From: Aureimonas sp. SA4125 | Lineage (GTDB): Bacteria > Pseudomonadota > Alphaproteobacteria > Rhizobiales > Rhizobiaceae | Assembly (NCBI RefSeq): GCF_019973775.1 | Contig: NZ_AP025032.1 | Span: 1,674,001-1,738,000, forward strand | Direction of reading: 5' to 3' | DNA length: 64,000 bases | Shown: in pieces, positions 20,069 through 30,281 of the stretch | Numbering within the stretch: the first letter of the stretch is position 1 | Layout: each line of letters starts with the position of its first letter | Position numbers and translations under genes: made by a program | The notes under the pieces: model-generated | What the model was told of the DNA's origin: nothing | Seen by the model: only the letters and a program-made list of their open reading frames with translations | The model's database searches: none

Positions 20069-20911
20069 ATGAAATCGCCCTTCCAGCCCTTCGATCCCGA
20101 CATGCCCGAGAGCGATCCGGCCGATCCGCCGGAGACGCCCGCCGTCCGGCGGCGGATCCCGTTCCGACACATCGTGCCGAACCTCATCACCATCATCGCG
20201 ATCTGCGCCGGGATGACCGGCATGCGCCTCGCCTTTGAGGGCCGCTACGAACTGGCCGTCGGCATGGTGATCGGCGCGGCGCTGCTGGACGGCGTCGACG
20301 GGCGCATCGCGCGTCTCCTCAAGGGCCAGAGCCGCTTCGGCGCGGAGATGGACTCGCTGGCCGACATCGTCAATTTCGGCGTCGTGCCCGGCATGGTGCT
20401 CTACGCCTACACGCTGAAGGGCGCCGGCTCGGCCGGCTGGATCGCCGCGCTGCTGTTCTCGGCCACGTGCGCGCTGCGTCTCGCCCGCTTCAACACCATG
20501 CTCGACGGCCCGAAGCAGCCGGAGTGGAAGTCGGCCTTCTTCACCGGCGTGCCGGCGCCGGCGGGAGCGGGCCTTGCGTTGTTTCCGATGTATCTGTCCT
20601 TCATGGGCGTCGATTTCGGCCAGCCGGTGCTGACCGCCTATCTCTCGGCCGTCTACCTCCTCTTCGTCGGCTTCCTGATGGCGAGCCGCATCCCGACCTG
20701 GTCGGGCAAGACGATCTCGATGCCGTTGCGGCGCGAAATGGTCATCCCCGTCATCCTCTGCCTTGTCCTCTTCATCGTCCTCCTGACGAGTTTCCTCTGG
20801 CAGACGCTGTCGGCGACGGTGATCGCCTATTACATCGCCATGGCATTTTCCGTGCGGCAATATCGGCGCCGGGCGCGCCAGGATGCTCCCGCCGACATTT
20901 CCGCCGCTTGA
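20069..20911 (+). CDS. pssA: CDP-diacylglycerol-serine O-phosphatidyltransferase
   Basis: A 280-residue integral membrane enzyme that joins serine to CDP-diacylglycerol. The CDP-alcohol phosphotransferase motif DG-x2-AR-x8-G-x3-D-x3-D is visible as DGRIARLLKG followed by SRFGAEMDSLAD (about residues 76-98). It has several transmembrane helices and a charged, proline-rich N-terminus (about 1-30). ATG 20069 is chosen because it follows the psd stop by 4 bases and the family starts here. Partner of psd directly upstream. Confidence 0.95.
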   Translation: MKSPFQPFDPDMPESDPADPPETPAVRRRIPFRHIVPNLITIIAICAGMTGMRLAFEGRYELAVGMVIGAALLDGVDGRIARLLKGQSRFGAEMDSLADIVNFGVVPGMVLYAYTLKGAGSAGWIAALLFSATCALRLARFNTMLDGPKQPEWKSAFFTGVPAPAGAGLALFPMYLSFMGVDFGQPVLTAYLSAVYLLFVGFLMASRIPTWSGKTISMPLRREMVIPVILCLVLFIVLLTSFLWQTLSATVIAYYIAMAFSVRQYRRRARQDAPADISAA

Positions 20912-20921
20912 GAGAGGCACC

Positions 20922-21482
20922 ATGGGCAAGCAGTTTCCGGCCATCGACGACAAACACCGCGACTTCATCGCGCGGCAGAAGATCTTCTTCACCGCCTCGG
21001 CCGCACCCGGCAGCCGCATCAACGTTTCGCCGCGTGGCACGGACGCTTTTCGCGTGCTCGACGCCAACACCGTCGCCTATCGCGACCTGACCGGCAGCGG
21101 CAACGAGACGGCAGCGCACATGCTGGCCGACGGCCGGCTGACCATCATGTTCTGCGCTGTCGACGGTCCGCCGATGATCCTGCGCCTCTACGGCCATGGA
21201 CGCATCCTCGCCAAGGACACGCCGGCATTCTCCGCCCTCCTGCGGAGCGACTTCGACGGCGAGGCGCCGCTCGGCACGCGCCATATCGTCGTCCTCGACG
21301 TCGATCTCGTCCATACCTCCTGCGGCTACGGCGTGCCGCTGTTCGACTATACCGGCGAGCGTGCCTCGATGCAGAACTGGTCGCAAGCCAAGGGCGAGGA
21401 GGGTCTCGAGACCTATCGCCGCGAAAAGAATGCCGTCAGCCTCGACGGACTGCCGACCGGCATGTTCGACGAAACCGCCTGA
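20922..21482 (+). CDS. pyridoxamine 5'-phosphate oxidase-like flavin-binding protein
   Basis: A 186-residue split-barrel protein. ATG 20922 follows GAGAGGCACC. The fold is suggested by [40 protein letters not shown] and [12 protein letters not shown], which match the family that binds FMN or F420-like cofactors. C-terminal [14 protein letters not shown] is typical of a subgroup of uncharacterised members. It starts 10 bases after pssA and may be co-transcribed. True PdxH is unlikely because its substrate residues are not evident. Substrate unknown. Confidence 0.8.
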   Translation: MGKQFPAIDDKHRDFIARQKIFFTASAAPGSRINVSPRGTDAFRVLDANTVAYRDLTGSGNETAAHMLADGRLTIMFCAVDGPPMILRLYGHGRILAKDTPAFSALLRSDFDGEAPLGTRHIVVLDVDLVHTSCGYGVPLFDYTGERASMQNWSQAKGEEGLETYRREKNAVSLDGLPTGMFDETA

Positions 21483-21517
21483 CACAACGCCCACGCTTCC
21501 ATGACGAGGACCTGCCC

Positions 21518-22378
21518 GTGACTCCGAACCATGCCGACCGGGATTTCGACGTCGGGGCGATCCGCTTCGGCAATTCTCTGCCCTTCGTCCTCATTTCCGG
21601 CCCCTGCCAGATCGAGTCGCGGGCCCATGCCTTCTTCATGGCCGAGAGCCTGGCCCGGATCGCCGCCGAGGCCGGCATCCCCTTCGTCTTCAAGGCCTCC
21701 TACGACAAGGCGAACCGTACCTCCCTCGCGGGGACGCGCGGCATCGGCATCGACGAGGGTCTGCGCATCCTCGCCGACATCCGCGACGCCTTCGGCTGCC
21801 CTGTTCTTACCGACATCCATGATATTCCGCAGGCGATCTCCGCGGCCGAGGCGGTGGACATTCTGCAGATCCCCGCCTTCCTGTCGCGCCAGACCGACCT
21901 GCTCGTCGCCGCGGCCAAGACCGGCCGGGCGATCAACGTGAAGAAGGGGCAGTTCCTCGCTCCCTGGGACATGGCCAATGTCGCGGCGAAGATCTCGGGC
22001 TCGGGCAATGACCGCGTCATGCTGTGCGAGCGCGGCGCTTCCTTCGGCTACAACACGCTCGTCACCGATTTCCGCGCGCTGCCGATCATGGCCGAGACCG
22101 GCTATCCCGTCGTCTTCGATGCCACGCATTCGGTGCAGCAGCCGGGCGGGCAGGGGACGTCATCGGGCGGCGACCGGCGCTTCGCGCCGCCGCTGGCGAA
22201 AGCCGCGGCCGCCGTCGGCATCGCCGCGCTTTTCGTCGAATCGCACGAGGCGCCGGATGCCGCCCCCAGCGACGGCCCGAACATGCTGCCGCTCGACTGG
22301 ATGCCGGATTTCCTCGCCACGATGAAACGCATCGACGAGATCACCAAGGACGAACGCCCGTCACCACGTCGGATCTGA
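21518..22378 (+). CDS. kdsA: 3-deoxy-8-phosphooctulonate (Kdo-8-P) synthase
   Basis: A 286-residue TIM-barrel enzyme that condenses arabinose-5-phosphate with phosphoenolpyruvate to Kdo-8-phosphate for LPS. Start GTG 21518. Typical motifs are [61 protein letters not shown] and [12 protein letters not shown]. The kdsD gene, which makes its substrate, lies about 1.2 kb downstream on the other strand. In many rhizobia kdsA is followed by eno; here it is not. Confidence 0.96.
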   Translation: MTPNHADRDFDVGAIRFGNSLPFVLISGPCQIESRAHAFFMAESLARIAAEAGIPFVFKASYDKANRTSLAGTRGIGIDEGLRILADIRDAFGCPVLTDIHDIPQAISAAEAVDILQIPAFLSRQTDLLVAAAKTGRAINVKKGQFLAPWDMANVAAKISGSGNDRVMLCERGASFGYNTLVTDFRALPIMAETGYPVVFDATHSVQQPGGQGTSSGGDRRFAPPLAKAAAAVGIAALFVESHEAPDAAPSDGPNMLPLDWMPDFLATMKRIDEITKDERPSPRRI

Positions 22379-22384
22379 TCCATT

Positions 22385-22488
22385 AGAGCATGATCCCGAA
22401 AGGTCGCTTCCGGCTTTCGGAAGGAGATCATGCGCAAACAAAGAACGAAAGCGGGACGGCGATTCGAAGAAAGGCCATCCCGCTTTAG
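22385..22488. repeat. Rhizobiales-type palindromic intergenic repeat
   Basis: Two hairpins in tandem just after kdsA. The first has GCATGATC (22388-22395) and GATCATGC (22426-22433), with CGAAAG/CTTTCGG inside. The second has AAAGCGGGA near 22448 paired with TCCCGCTTT ending at 22486. The arrangement AGAGCATGATCCCGAAA ... GATCATGC ... AAAGCGGGA ... CCCGCTTTAG matches a repeat that I know is dispersed in many Rhizobiales genomes. It may also act as a transcription terminator or RNA stabiliser for kdsA. Confidence 0.8.
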
Positions 22489-22618
22489 CTTCGTGCAGTC
22501 CCGATGGGCATTTCATGTTGGGCGGCGTGCCGGCACCGGGCATGTTTCCAGTGCGCGTTCTTCCGTCGGATAGCGCCCCCGTGCCGCCGCCGGCCGTCTA
22601 CGCAAGGAATTTCGAGCC

Positions 22619-22714
22619 ATGATCGATCCTCACCGGCATAGCCTGGCGACGATGTTGGAGAGTGCCGGCATTGTCCCGTTGCTCGTCACCGGCGACGGGG
22701 AGCTGGCGTCGTGA
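22619..22714 (+). pseudogene. 31-codon ORF resembling the N-terminus of KDPG aldolase
   Basis: ATG 22619 with AAGGA upstream opens a 31-residue frame (MIDPHRHSLATMLESAGIVP and on to TGDGELAS). The pattern of a helix followed by IVPLLV resembles the first strand and helix of 2-keto-3-deoxy-6-phosphogluconate aldolase, but the stop comes at residue 32. The TGA at 22712-22714 overlaps the GTG start of the next gene (GTGA). It could be a truncated aldolase remnant or a coupling leader for the HAD gene. Similarity is judged by eye. Confidence 0.4.
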
Positions 22715-23436
22715 GCGCGTCATTTTCCGCAAAGGGGGCCAGGGAGGGGCAGTGCATCGTCTTCGATCTCGACGGCACGCTGGTCGAGACGGCGCCGGAC
22801 CTGCTGTCGGCGGCCAACAGGGCACTGATCCGCGCCGGATTTCAGGCGACCGAGCCAGCGCTGCTGCGCCCGCAGATCAGCCACGGCGCGCGCGCGATCG
22901 TCGTCGAGGCGTTGCGGCACCAGGAGGTGCCGGCGGACGCGGGTCTGCTCGACGCCCTCGAGCGGGATCTCGTCGCCGACTACAGCGCCAACATCGCCGC
23001 CGAGAGCCTGCCCTATCCAGGTGTCGTCGACGTTCTCGATACGCTGCGTGCAGACGGCGCGATCCTCGCCGTCTGCACGAACAAGCGGCTTAGCCTCGCC
23101 ATGAGCCTCCTCGAGGCTCTGAAGCTGGACGGATATTTTGCCGCCATCTGCGGAGGGGACAGCTTTGCGTTCCGAAAGCCGCATCGCGATCATCTCCTGA
23201 TGACCATCGGCCAGGCTGGCGGCAGTCCCGTTCGGGCCGTGATGATCGGGGACAGCGAGGTCGATGTGGCGACGGCGCAGGCCGCAGCAGTGCCCGCCAT
23301 CGTGATGACCTACGGCTACAGTGCCATCGACGTGACGACGCTCGGTGCCGACGTCGTTCTCGACAGCTTCGCTGTCCTGCCTGCGGCGATCGATCTCTGC
23401 CTGTCCGCCCACGGCTTTCAGAAGCTGCGATCCTAG
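22711..23436 (+). CDS. HAD-superfamily phosphatase, phosphoglycolate phosphatase-like
   Basis: 241 residues, start GTG 22711 with GGGGAG upstream. HAD motifs: I VFDLDGTLVETAPD (about 17-30), II VCTNK (about 115), III around RKPHRD (about 153), IV GDSEVDVATA (about 175). A helical cap lies between I and II, as in Gph. Gph removes 2-phosphoglycolate formed by DNA repair. Because the gene lies between kdsA and kdsD, a role as Kdo-8-phosphate phosphatase is also thinkable, although classical KdsC is smaller and lacks this cap. Confidence 0.8.
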   Translation: MSASFSAKGAREGQCIVFDLDGTLVETAPDLLSAANRALIRAGFQATEPALLRPQISHGARAIVVEALRHQEVPADAGLLDALERDLVADYSANIAAESLPYPGVVDVLDTLRADGAILAVCTNKRLSLAMSLLEALKLDGYFAAICGGDSFAFRKPHRDHLLMTIGQAGGSPVRAVMIGDSEVDVATAQAAAVPAIVMTYGYSAIDVTTLGADVVLDSFAVLPAAIDLCLSAHGFQKLRS

Positions 23437-23451
23437 CTTGCGCCGGGCGGC

Positions 23452-23466
23452 GCGAGCACAGCTCGC
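23452..23466. terminator. small hairpin between convergent genes
   Basis: GCGAGC (23452-23457), ACA, GCTCGC (23461-23466) lies between the stops of the HAD gene and kdsD. No T-run follows. It could separate the convergent transcripts, but the stem is short. Confidence 0.25.
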
Positions 23467-23527
23467 CCGCTCGGTGGAAGCGGGCCGCGCAGTGATCCCC
23501 GCCTCGGAAGCTGGCGGCACGAGCGTC

Positions 23528-24571
23528 TCAGACGATTCCGAGCGACAGCAGGCCCTTCAGATCGACCAGTCCGACGAGGCGGCCATCGTCGCCCGTGACG
23601 AACAACGCCGCGATCCGTTCCATCTCGCAGATGGCGAGGGCGTCGACGGCAAGGTTGTCGGACGAGATCTGCCGCGGGTTGGGCGTCATGATATCCGCCG
23701 CCGTCTTGTCGAAGACGCCGCGGTCGGTCATGGCGCGGCGAAGGTCGCCATCGGTGATGATGCCGGCCAGCCGGCCGTCCGCATCGAGCACCGCGGTTGC
23801 GCCGCGCCGCCCCTTGGAGATTGCGACGATCACCGCGGGCAGGAGCGTCCCCAGGGAGACGCCCGGAATGTTCTTCAGATCCGGAAGGCGTTCCAGCACG
23901 TCGTGCATGCGCAGGAGACGCGCGCCGAGCTTGCCGGCTGGATGAAACTTCGCGAAATCGTCGCGCTGGAAATTGCGGGCGCGGATGAGGGCCGCGGCGA
24001 GTGCGTCGCCGATGGCGAGCGACATCGTCGTGGACGTCATCGGGGCCAGCGCCAGGGGGCAGGCCTCCACGGCGTCCGGCAGCTGCAGGATGCCGTCGGC
24101 ATGGCGACCAAGGGCCGATTGCGGCCGGGCCGTCATGGCGACGAGCAGCACGTGGAAGCGCCGGCAGAATTCGATGATCGCCTGCAGCTCGGTGCTTTCG
24201 CCGGAATTGGAGATGGCGATCACCACGTCGTCGGTTCCGACCATGCCGAGATCGCCATGCGCCGCTTCGGCCGCATGCAGGAAGAAGGCCGGGGTCCCGG
24301 TCGAGGCGAGCGTGGCGGCGATCTTCTGGCCGATATGGCCCGACTTGCCGATGCCGGTGACGATCACCCGGCCGCGGCAGGCCCTGATCATCTCGACGAC
24401 CGCGGTAAAGCGCTGGTCGATCGACGCAGCCAGAGCCTCCAGCCCGGCAATTTCCAGGGCGATCGTCTCACGGGCGGTGCGTACCGGATCGGCGCTCCCG
24501 GACACAGGGCCCGCAGGGTTGCCGTCGCCGTCGATGGCGCTTCGCGTGAGGTTCGGATGGTCGACCTGCAT
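23528..24571 (-). CDS. kdsD: D-arabinose-5-phosphate isomerase
   Basis: A 347-residue protein that converts ribulose-5-phosphate to arabinose-5-phosphate, the first step of Kdo synthesis. An N-terminal SIS domain (about 45-200) shows GIGKSGHIGQKIAATLASTG, AEAAHGDLGM and ISNSGESTEL. Two CBS domains follow (about 225-345; GIITDGDLRRAM, MTPNPR and LFVTGDDGRLVGLVDLKGLL). The start is ATG 24571 (MQVDHPNLT), overlapping the upstream SDR stop by one base (TGATG). Conserved length and domain order match KdsD/KpsF. Confidence 0.94.
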   Translation of the reverse strand: MQVDHPNLTRSAIDGDGNPAGPVSGSADPVRTARETIALEIAGLEALAASIDQRFTAVVEMIRACRGRVIVTGIGKSGHIGQKIAATLASTGTPAFFLHAAEAAHGDLGMVGTDDVVIAISNSGESTELQAIIEFCRRFHVLLVAMTARPQSALGRHADGILQLPDAVEACPLALAPMTSTTMSLAIGDALAAALIRARNFQRDDFAKFHPAGKLGARLLRMHDVLERLPDLKNIPGVSLGTLLPAVIVAISKGRRGATAVLDADGRLAGIITDGDLRRAMTDRGVFDKTAADIMTPNPRQISSDNLAVDALAICEMERIAALFVTGDDGRLVGLVDLKGLLSLGIV

Positions 24572-25311
24572 CAGACAGGCTTTTGATAGGCAAGAAAGCG
24601 ATTCTCGCGCACGTCGAACAGCTGCCCCGTCTCGGTCACGTCCGGATAGGCCAGCGGCAGGATGCGCGCGGCGACGTCGGCCGCCTTCGGCAAGCTGTCC
24701 GGATCCTCGCCGGGCATGGCCAGAGCCCGCATCGCGGTGCGGGTGGCGCCGGGATTGACCGAGTTCACGCGCAAGGGGAGGTTTTCGGTCTCGGCCGCCC
24801 ATGAGCGGACCATGGCCTCCGTCGCCGCCTTGGAAGCGGCGTAGAGGCTCCAGAAGGCACGGCAGGAATGCGCGGCGCCAGACGACATGACGATGGCGCG
24901 GCCGGCCTCGGACAGACGCAGGAGAGGGTCGACGGACCGGATCAGGCGCCAGGTGGCGGTGACGTTCAGGGCCATGGTCTTGTCGAAGACCTTCGCCTCG
25001 ATATGCCCGATGGGCGACAGGACGCCGAGCGCACCGGCATTGGCCACCAGCACGTCGAGCCGACCCCAGCGCTTGTGGATCGCCTCGCCGAGACGGTCGA
25101 CGCCACCGGCATCCGTCAGATCGAGCGGCACGAGCGTTGCCGAATTGCCGCCGCGGCGGATGACGTCGTCGAGTTCTTCGAGGCCGCCGACCGTCCGCGC
25201 CACCGCCACGACATGGGCACCCTCGGCCGCCATCTGCTTGGCAATCTGGTAGCCGATCCCGCGCGACGCGCCGGTGACGAGAGCGATCTTGTCTTTCAGT
25301 CTTCCGGTCAT
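24571..25311 (-). CDS. short-chain dehydrogenase/reductase
   Basis: 246 residues with the classical SDR plan: cofactor motif TGASRGIGYQIA (about 13-24), NAG in LVANAGALG, catalytic Ser in VMSSGAAHS and YxxxK in SLYAASKAATEAM, then NPGATRT. The substrate is unknown. It is translationally coupled to kdsD by a one-base overlap. In many rhizobia an SDR of this type lies near purF, so the position is conventional. Confidence 0.85.
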   Translation of the reverse strand: MTGRLKDKIALVTGASRGIGYQIAKQMAAEGAHVVAVARTVGGLEELDDVIRRGGNSATLVPLDLTDAGGVDRLGEAIHKRWGRLDVLVANAGALGVLSPIGHIEAKVFDKTMALNVTATWRLIRSVDPLLRLSEAGRAIVMSSGAAHSCRAFWSLYAASKAATEAMVRSWAAETENLPLRVNSVNPGATRTAMRALAMPGEDPDSLPKAADVAARILPLAYPDVTETGQLFDVRENRFLAYQKPV

Positions 25312-25647
25312 AGTGTCTCCCGATCTCTGCTGCCGCCAGCCGACCCCCTGGGCCCAACCCCTGGCCCATCACGAGCGGGGAGGTGGGACGGCAGGGCGGC
25401 CACCCATTCTTCTGCGGCGGCAGGCTCGCTACCGGGGGCCGGCGGCATCGATCTTCCGCCGAGTGGAAGGTTTTAATGCGGGAGGCGAGGGGCTTGGGTC
25501 AAGCCCGGCCTGCGCCTGCGGAACGGGACCAACGGCGCTCTCGTCGCATCGTCTCCGTCCCCCCAGTTTCGGCTGGCCGCGGACCCAGACACCGCTTTCC
25601 CCGGGCCGTGCCGACCCGTAAGCTCAGGCGGGCATCGCCCCTTGACG
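25312..25647. other. gap without a recognisable gene
   Basis: 336 bases between the SDR start and the purF stop, both on the minus strand. It must hold the promoter of the SDR-kdsD pair. No tRNA or convincing open frame was recognised. Confidence 0.5.
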
Positions 25648-27108
<1,461 letters not shown>

Positions 27109-27351
27109 CTGATCGCTCACCTGGGATCGGGTTCGGCCGATCCGTCTCTGCTCGCCACCGCGGGAGGGCGCGGTCCTTAAATGACAAAAGCCGGGCAACC
27201 GCGATTGTCTCCAATGCGCGGCCGTCCGGTCATCGATCCTTGCAGTCGCCCCCCATATAGGGCGTGTCTCGCCTTTGCGCGATATGCAACAACACTTTGC
27301 GCACCGAAAAGTCGGAGATGACGACAGATCGGTGACAGTGCTCGCGATGCG

Positions 27352-27996
27352 TCAGTTGGGCGGAGCGTCGGTGATGGCGCCGTCGATCGCGCCTTCGATG
27401 CTGCTCGGCTCCGCTGGCTCTGCCGGCTCGGCAGGTGCCGCGTCGCTTGGCGGCGCGGGTTCGCCGGCTGTCGGCGGCTCCAGCTTGTCGCGGAGCTGCT
27501 CGGGCAGAAGTTCGACCGGCTTTTCCGGGACCGCCGCCAGCAGCCGGGCGCCAAGATCGTCCAGCATCGGCTTCGACCGCGCATTGGTGATCCAGGTCGG
27601 CTGCGATTCGACAGGGCTCAGCCAGTTGAAGAAGAGCATGGCGACGACGACGAGCAACAGGCCCCGCGCCGCGCCGAAGACGAAGCCGAGAGCCCTGTCG
27701 ACGGCCCCGATCCGGCTGTCGATGATGAAGTCGGCGATCCGCAGCGTGATGAAGGAGACGATGATCAGCGTCACGATGAAGATCGCCAGCGCGGAGGCCG
27801 CCATGGCGACGTCTTCGTTGGCGATGTATTCCTGCGCGTAGGGCGTCAGCGCCTCGTAGAAGAAAAAGGCCGCCGCGGCCGCCGCGAGCCACGACACGAC
27901 CGAGAGGACCTCGCGCGAGAACCCGCGGACCATCGCGAGCAAGGCGGAGACAAGCATAATCCCGACTAGGATCCCGTCGAGAAGCGTGATGGTCAT
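27352..27996 (-). CDS. cvpA: CvpA-family membrane protein
   Basis: 214 residues with four predicted membrane helices (about 5-25, 30-48, 65-90 and 105-130). The family fits MTITLLDGILVGIMLVSALL, MVRGFSREVLSVVSW and DRALGFVFGAARGLLLVV. The C-terminal 60 residues are Pro/Ala/Glu-rich and probably cytoplasmic or disordered. CvpA is linked to colicin V production and, in other bacteria, to envelope integrity. It lies upstream of purF, as in many proteobacteria. Confidence 0.9.
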   Translation of the reverse strand: MTITLLDGILVGIMLVSALLAMVRGFSREVLSVVSWLAAAAAAFFFYEALTPYAQEYIANEDVAMAASALAIFIVTLIIVSFITLRIADFIIDSRIGAVDRALGFVFGAARGLLLVVVAMLFFNWLSPVESQPTWITNARSKPMLDDLGARLLAAVPEKPVELLPEQLRDKLEPPTAGEPAPPSDAAPAEPAEPAEPSSIEGAIDGAITDAPPN

Positions 27997-28149
27997 TGCG
28001 GTCCAACCCTGTCGTGCATTTTTCTTTTCTTCGTCGCTCGCAGAAGTGCGGTTCTCGTGGCTCTGCGCCCGTCGGCGCCCGCCAGGGGCGCCGCGGCGGC
28101 CACTTTGGCGATCATATCGGATTTGGCAAGGGCAGGCGCAGCAATCTCG

Positions 28150-29541
28150 TCACTCCGCCTCCTGGCTCGCCGCGGCCCCGGCGACCCGGGCGACGAGATG
28201 GGGAAGCGTTTCGACCTCGTGCGTCGACACGTCTCGCCCCTTCGGCAGATCGGCGCTGAGGGACGGCAGGACGGCCTGACCGAAGCCGAGCTTTTCCGCC
28301 TCCTTCAGCCGCTGCGCGGAATGAGCCACCGGCCGCACCGCGCCCGACAGGCTGATTTCGCCGAAATAGACGCAATCGGCGGGCAGGGCAAGGCCGGACA
28401 GGGAGGAGACGAGCGCCGCTGCGACCGCGAGATCAGCCGCCGGCTCGCTGATCCGGAAGCCGCCGGCGACGTTGAGATAGACGTCGTGCTGGCCGAGCCG
28501 GACGCCGCAATGGGCCTCGAGCACGGCGAGCACCATGGCGAGGCGCGGCTGGTCCCAGCCGACGACGGCGCGGCGCGGCGTGCCGAGCGCCGAGGCGACG
28601 ACGAGCGCCTGGATCTCGACCAGAACCGGGCGCGTCCCCTCCATGCCGGCAAACACCGCCGAGCCCGGCGACTTCGTGTTGCGCTCGCCGAGGAAGAGTT
28701 CGGACGGGTTCTGCACCTCGCGCAGGCCGAGGTCCGACATCTCGAACACGCCGATCTCGTCGGTCGGGCCGAAGCGGTTCTTCACCGTCCTGAGGATGCG
28801 GAAGTGATGGCCGCCTTCGCCCTCGAAGTAGAGCACGGCGTCGACCATGTGCTCGACGACGCGCGGGCCGGCGATCTGGCCGTCCTTGGTGACATGGCCG
28901 ACGAGGATCACCGCCGCACCGCTCGCCTTGGCGTATTTCACCATCGCCTGCACGCCGGTGCGCACCTGCGTGACCGTCCCCGGCGCCGATTCGGCGAGAT
29001 CCGACCAGAGGGTCTGGATCGAGTCGATGATGACGAGGTCGGGCCGCTTGTCGTCGCCGAGCGTCGCGAGGATGTCCTCGACATTCGTTTCGGCCATCAG
29101 CATCACGTCCGTATCGTCGGCCTTCAGCCGCTGCGCCCTGAGGCGGACCTGCGCCACCGCTTCCTCGCCCGAGACGTAGACGACGCGGTGGCCGCCGCGG
29201 CTGAGACCGGCGGCGGCCTGCATCAGCAGCGTCGACTTGCCGATGCCGGGATCGCCGCCGATGAGGATCGCCGAACCGCGCACGATGCCGCCGCCACAGG
29301 CGCGGTCGAGCTCGGCGATGCCGGTCGAGATGCGCGGCGCCTCCTCCATCTCGCCCGACAGCGGCAGGAGGGCGGTCACGCGGCCGCGCCGGGCGCCACG
29401 CTGCGGCCCACCACCGATGCCGCCGCCGGCGCTTTCCTCGACAATCGTGTTCCACTCGCCGCAGGCCTCGCAGCGCCCCTGCCAGCGGGCGGTGACCGTG
29501 CCGCAGTTCTGGCAGATGAAGGAGGCTTTCAGCTTGGCCAT
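28150..29541 (-). CDS. radA: DNA repair protein RadA
   Basis: 463 residues, a RecA-like helicase that helps branch migration in recombination repair. An N-terminal zinc finger has CQNCG and CEACG (about 10-28). The ATPase domain has Walker A GGDPGIGKST (near 95), a Walker B-like DLVIIDSIQTLW and the RadA-specific KNRFG motif (VKNRFGPTDEIGVFE, near 255). A C-terminal Lon-protease-like domain follows (VYLNVAGGFRISEPAADLAVA). Start ATG 29541 (MAKLKASFICQNCG) is where the family begins; the open frame further upstream has no family sequence. Confidence 0.96.
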   Translation of the reverse strand: MAKLKASFICQNCGTVTARWQGRCEACGEWNTIVEESAGGGIGGGPQRGARRGRVTALLPLSGEMEEAPRISTGIAELDRACGGGIVRGSAILIGGDPGIGKSTLLMQAAAGLSRGGHRVVYVSGEEAVAQVRLRAQRLKADDTDVMLMAETNVEDILATLGDDKRPDLVIIDSIQTLWSDLAESAPGTVTQVRTGVQAMVKYAKASGAAVILVGHVTKDGQIAGPRVVEHMVDAVLYFEGEGGHHFRILRTVKNRFGPTDEIGVFEMSDLGLREVQNPSELFLGERNTKSPGSAVFAGMEGTRPVLVEIQALVVASALGTPRRAVVGWDQPRLAMVLAVLEAHCGVRLGQHDVYLNVAGGFRISEPAADLAVAAALVSSLSGLALPADCVYFGEISLSGAVRPVAHSAQRLKEAEKLGFGQAVLPSLSADLPKGRDVSTHEVETLPHLVARVAGAAASQEAE

Positions 29542-29697
29542 GGGGTCTTTCGAGCGTTGGCGGAGAGGCAATCCATGCCATGAGAACAAAGCATAAACAA
29601 GACGGGCCGTTGCGGCACCGGTTGCGGCGGCAGGGAACGCCGAGGCTCGACAGGGGGCCGCGCCGGTGCTGAGTGGCGGGGCTATCAGGAGACCGAC

Positions 29698-29997
29698 ATG
29701 ATTCTGCCGTTCATCGCCTACCTCGTCCTGGCCAACGCCGCGACCTATGCGGCCTTTGCCTATGACAAGAGCATGGCGCGGGCCGGCGGGCGCAGGGTTC
29801 CCGAGCGTACCCTGCTCGGCCTCGCGCTGGCAGGTGGCAGCGCCGGCGCAGTCACCGCGCAGCGGACCCTGCGCCACAAGACGCAGAAAGAGCCGTTCCG
29901 CTCCATCCTCCTGGCGATTGTCTTCCTCCACGTCGCGCTGGTGCTTGGCTGGGCCTTTCTGGGCGAGGCGTGGCTGATCGACGGGTCAGCTGCCTGA
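29698..29997 (+). CDS. DUF1294 membrane protein
   Basis: 99 residues with three hydrophobic segments (about 2-20, 38-55 and 70-92). The conserved FAYDKSMARAGGRRVPERTLL followed by GGSAGAVTAQRTLRHKTQKEPF is the hallmark of DUF1294. Function unknown. It is on the plus strand between minus-strand radA and alr, so it has its own promoter within 29542-29697. Confidence 0.85.
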   Translation: MILPFIAYLVLANAATYAAFAYDKSMARAGGRRVPERTLLGLALAGGSAGAVTAQRTLRHKTQKEPFRSILLAIVFLHVALVLGWAFLGEAWLIDGSAA

Positions 29998-30067
29998 CGA
30001 CGTCGTTCTTCCTTGTCCGTTACCGGGGCGGCGGCGACGGGTGCTCCGGCATGGATCCCCGCCTCTT

Positions 30068-30139
30068 CGAGGCGAGGATGACGAAGGACTGGGAGGCGGG
30101 GATGACGAGGGACAGGGAGGCGAAGATGACGAAGGACTG
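30068..30139. repeat. three 24-base tandem repeats
   Basis: Three consecutive 24-base units begin GAGGCGAGGATGAC, GAGGCGGGGATGAC and GAGGCGAAGATGAC (30068-30091, 30092-30115, 30116-30139), differing at a few positions. They lie between GCATGGATCCCCG (near 30049) and its reverse complement CGGGGATCCATGC (near 30180), which could pair. Confidence 0.75.
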
Positions 30140-30281
30140 GGCGCGCCCCATGTCACTCGTCATCCTCGGGGCCCTGGACCCGGGGATCCATGCCGCAACG
30201 ACCGGGACTGGCAACGAGGGTGCAAAACCCGCACGAAAGATGCCCATCCGAAAGGGTGGCGCCGCGGGCAATCCGCCCACG

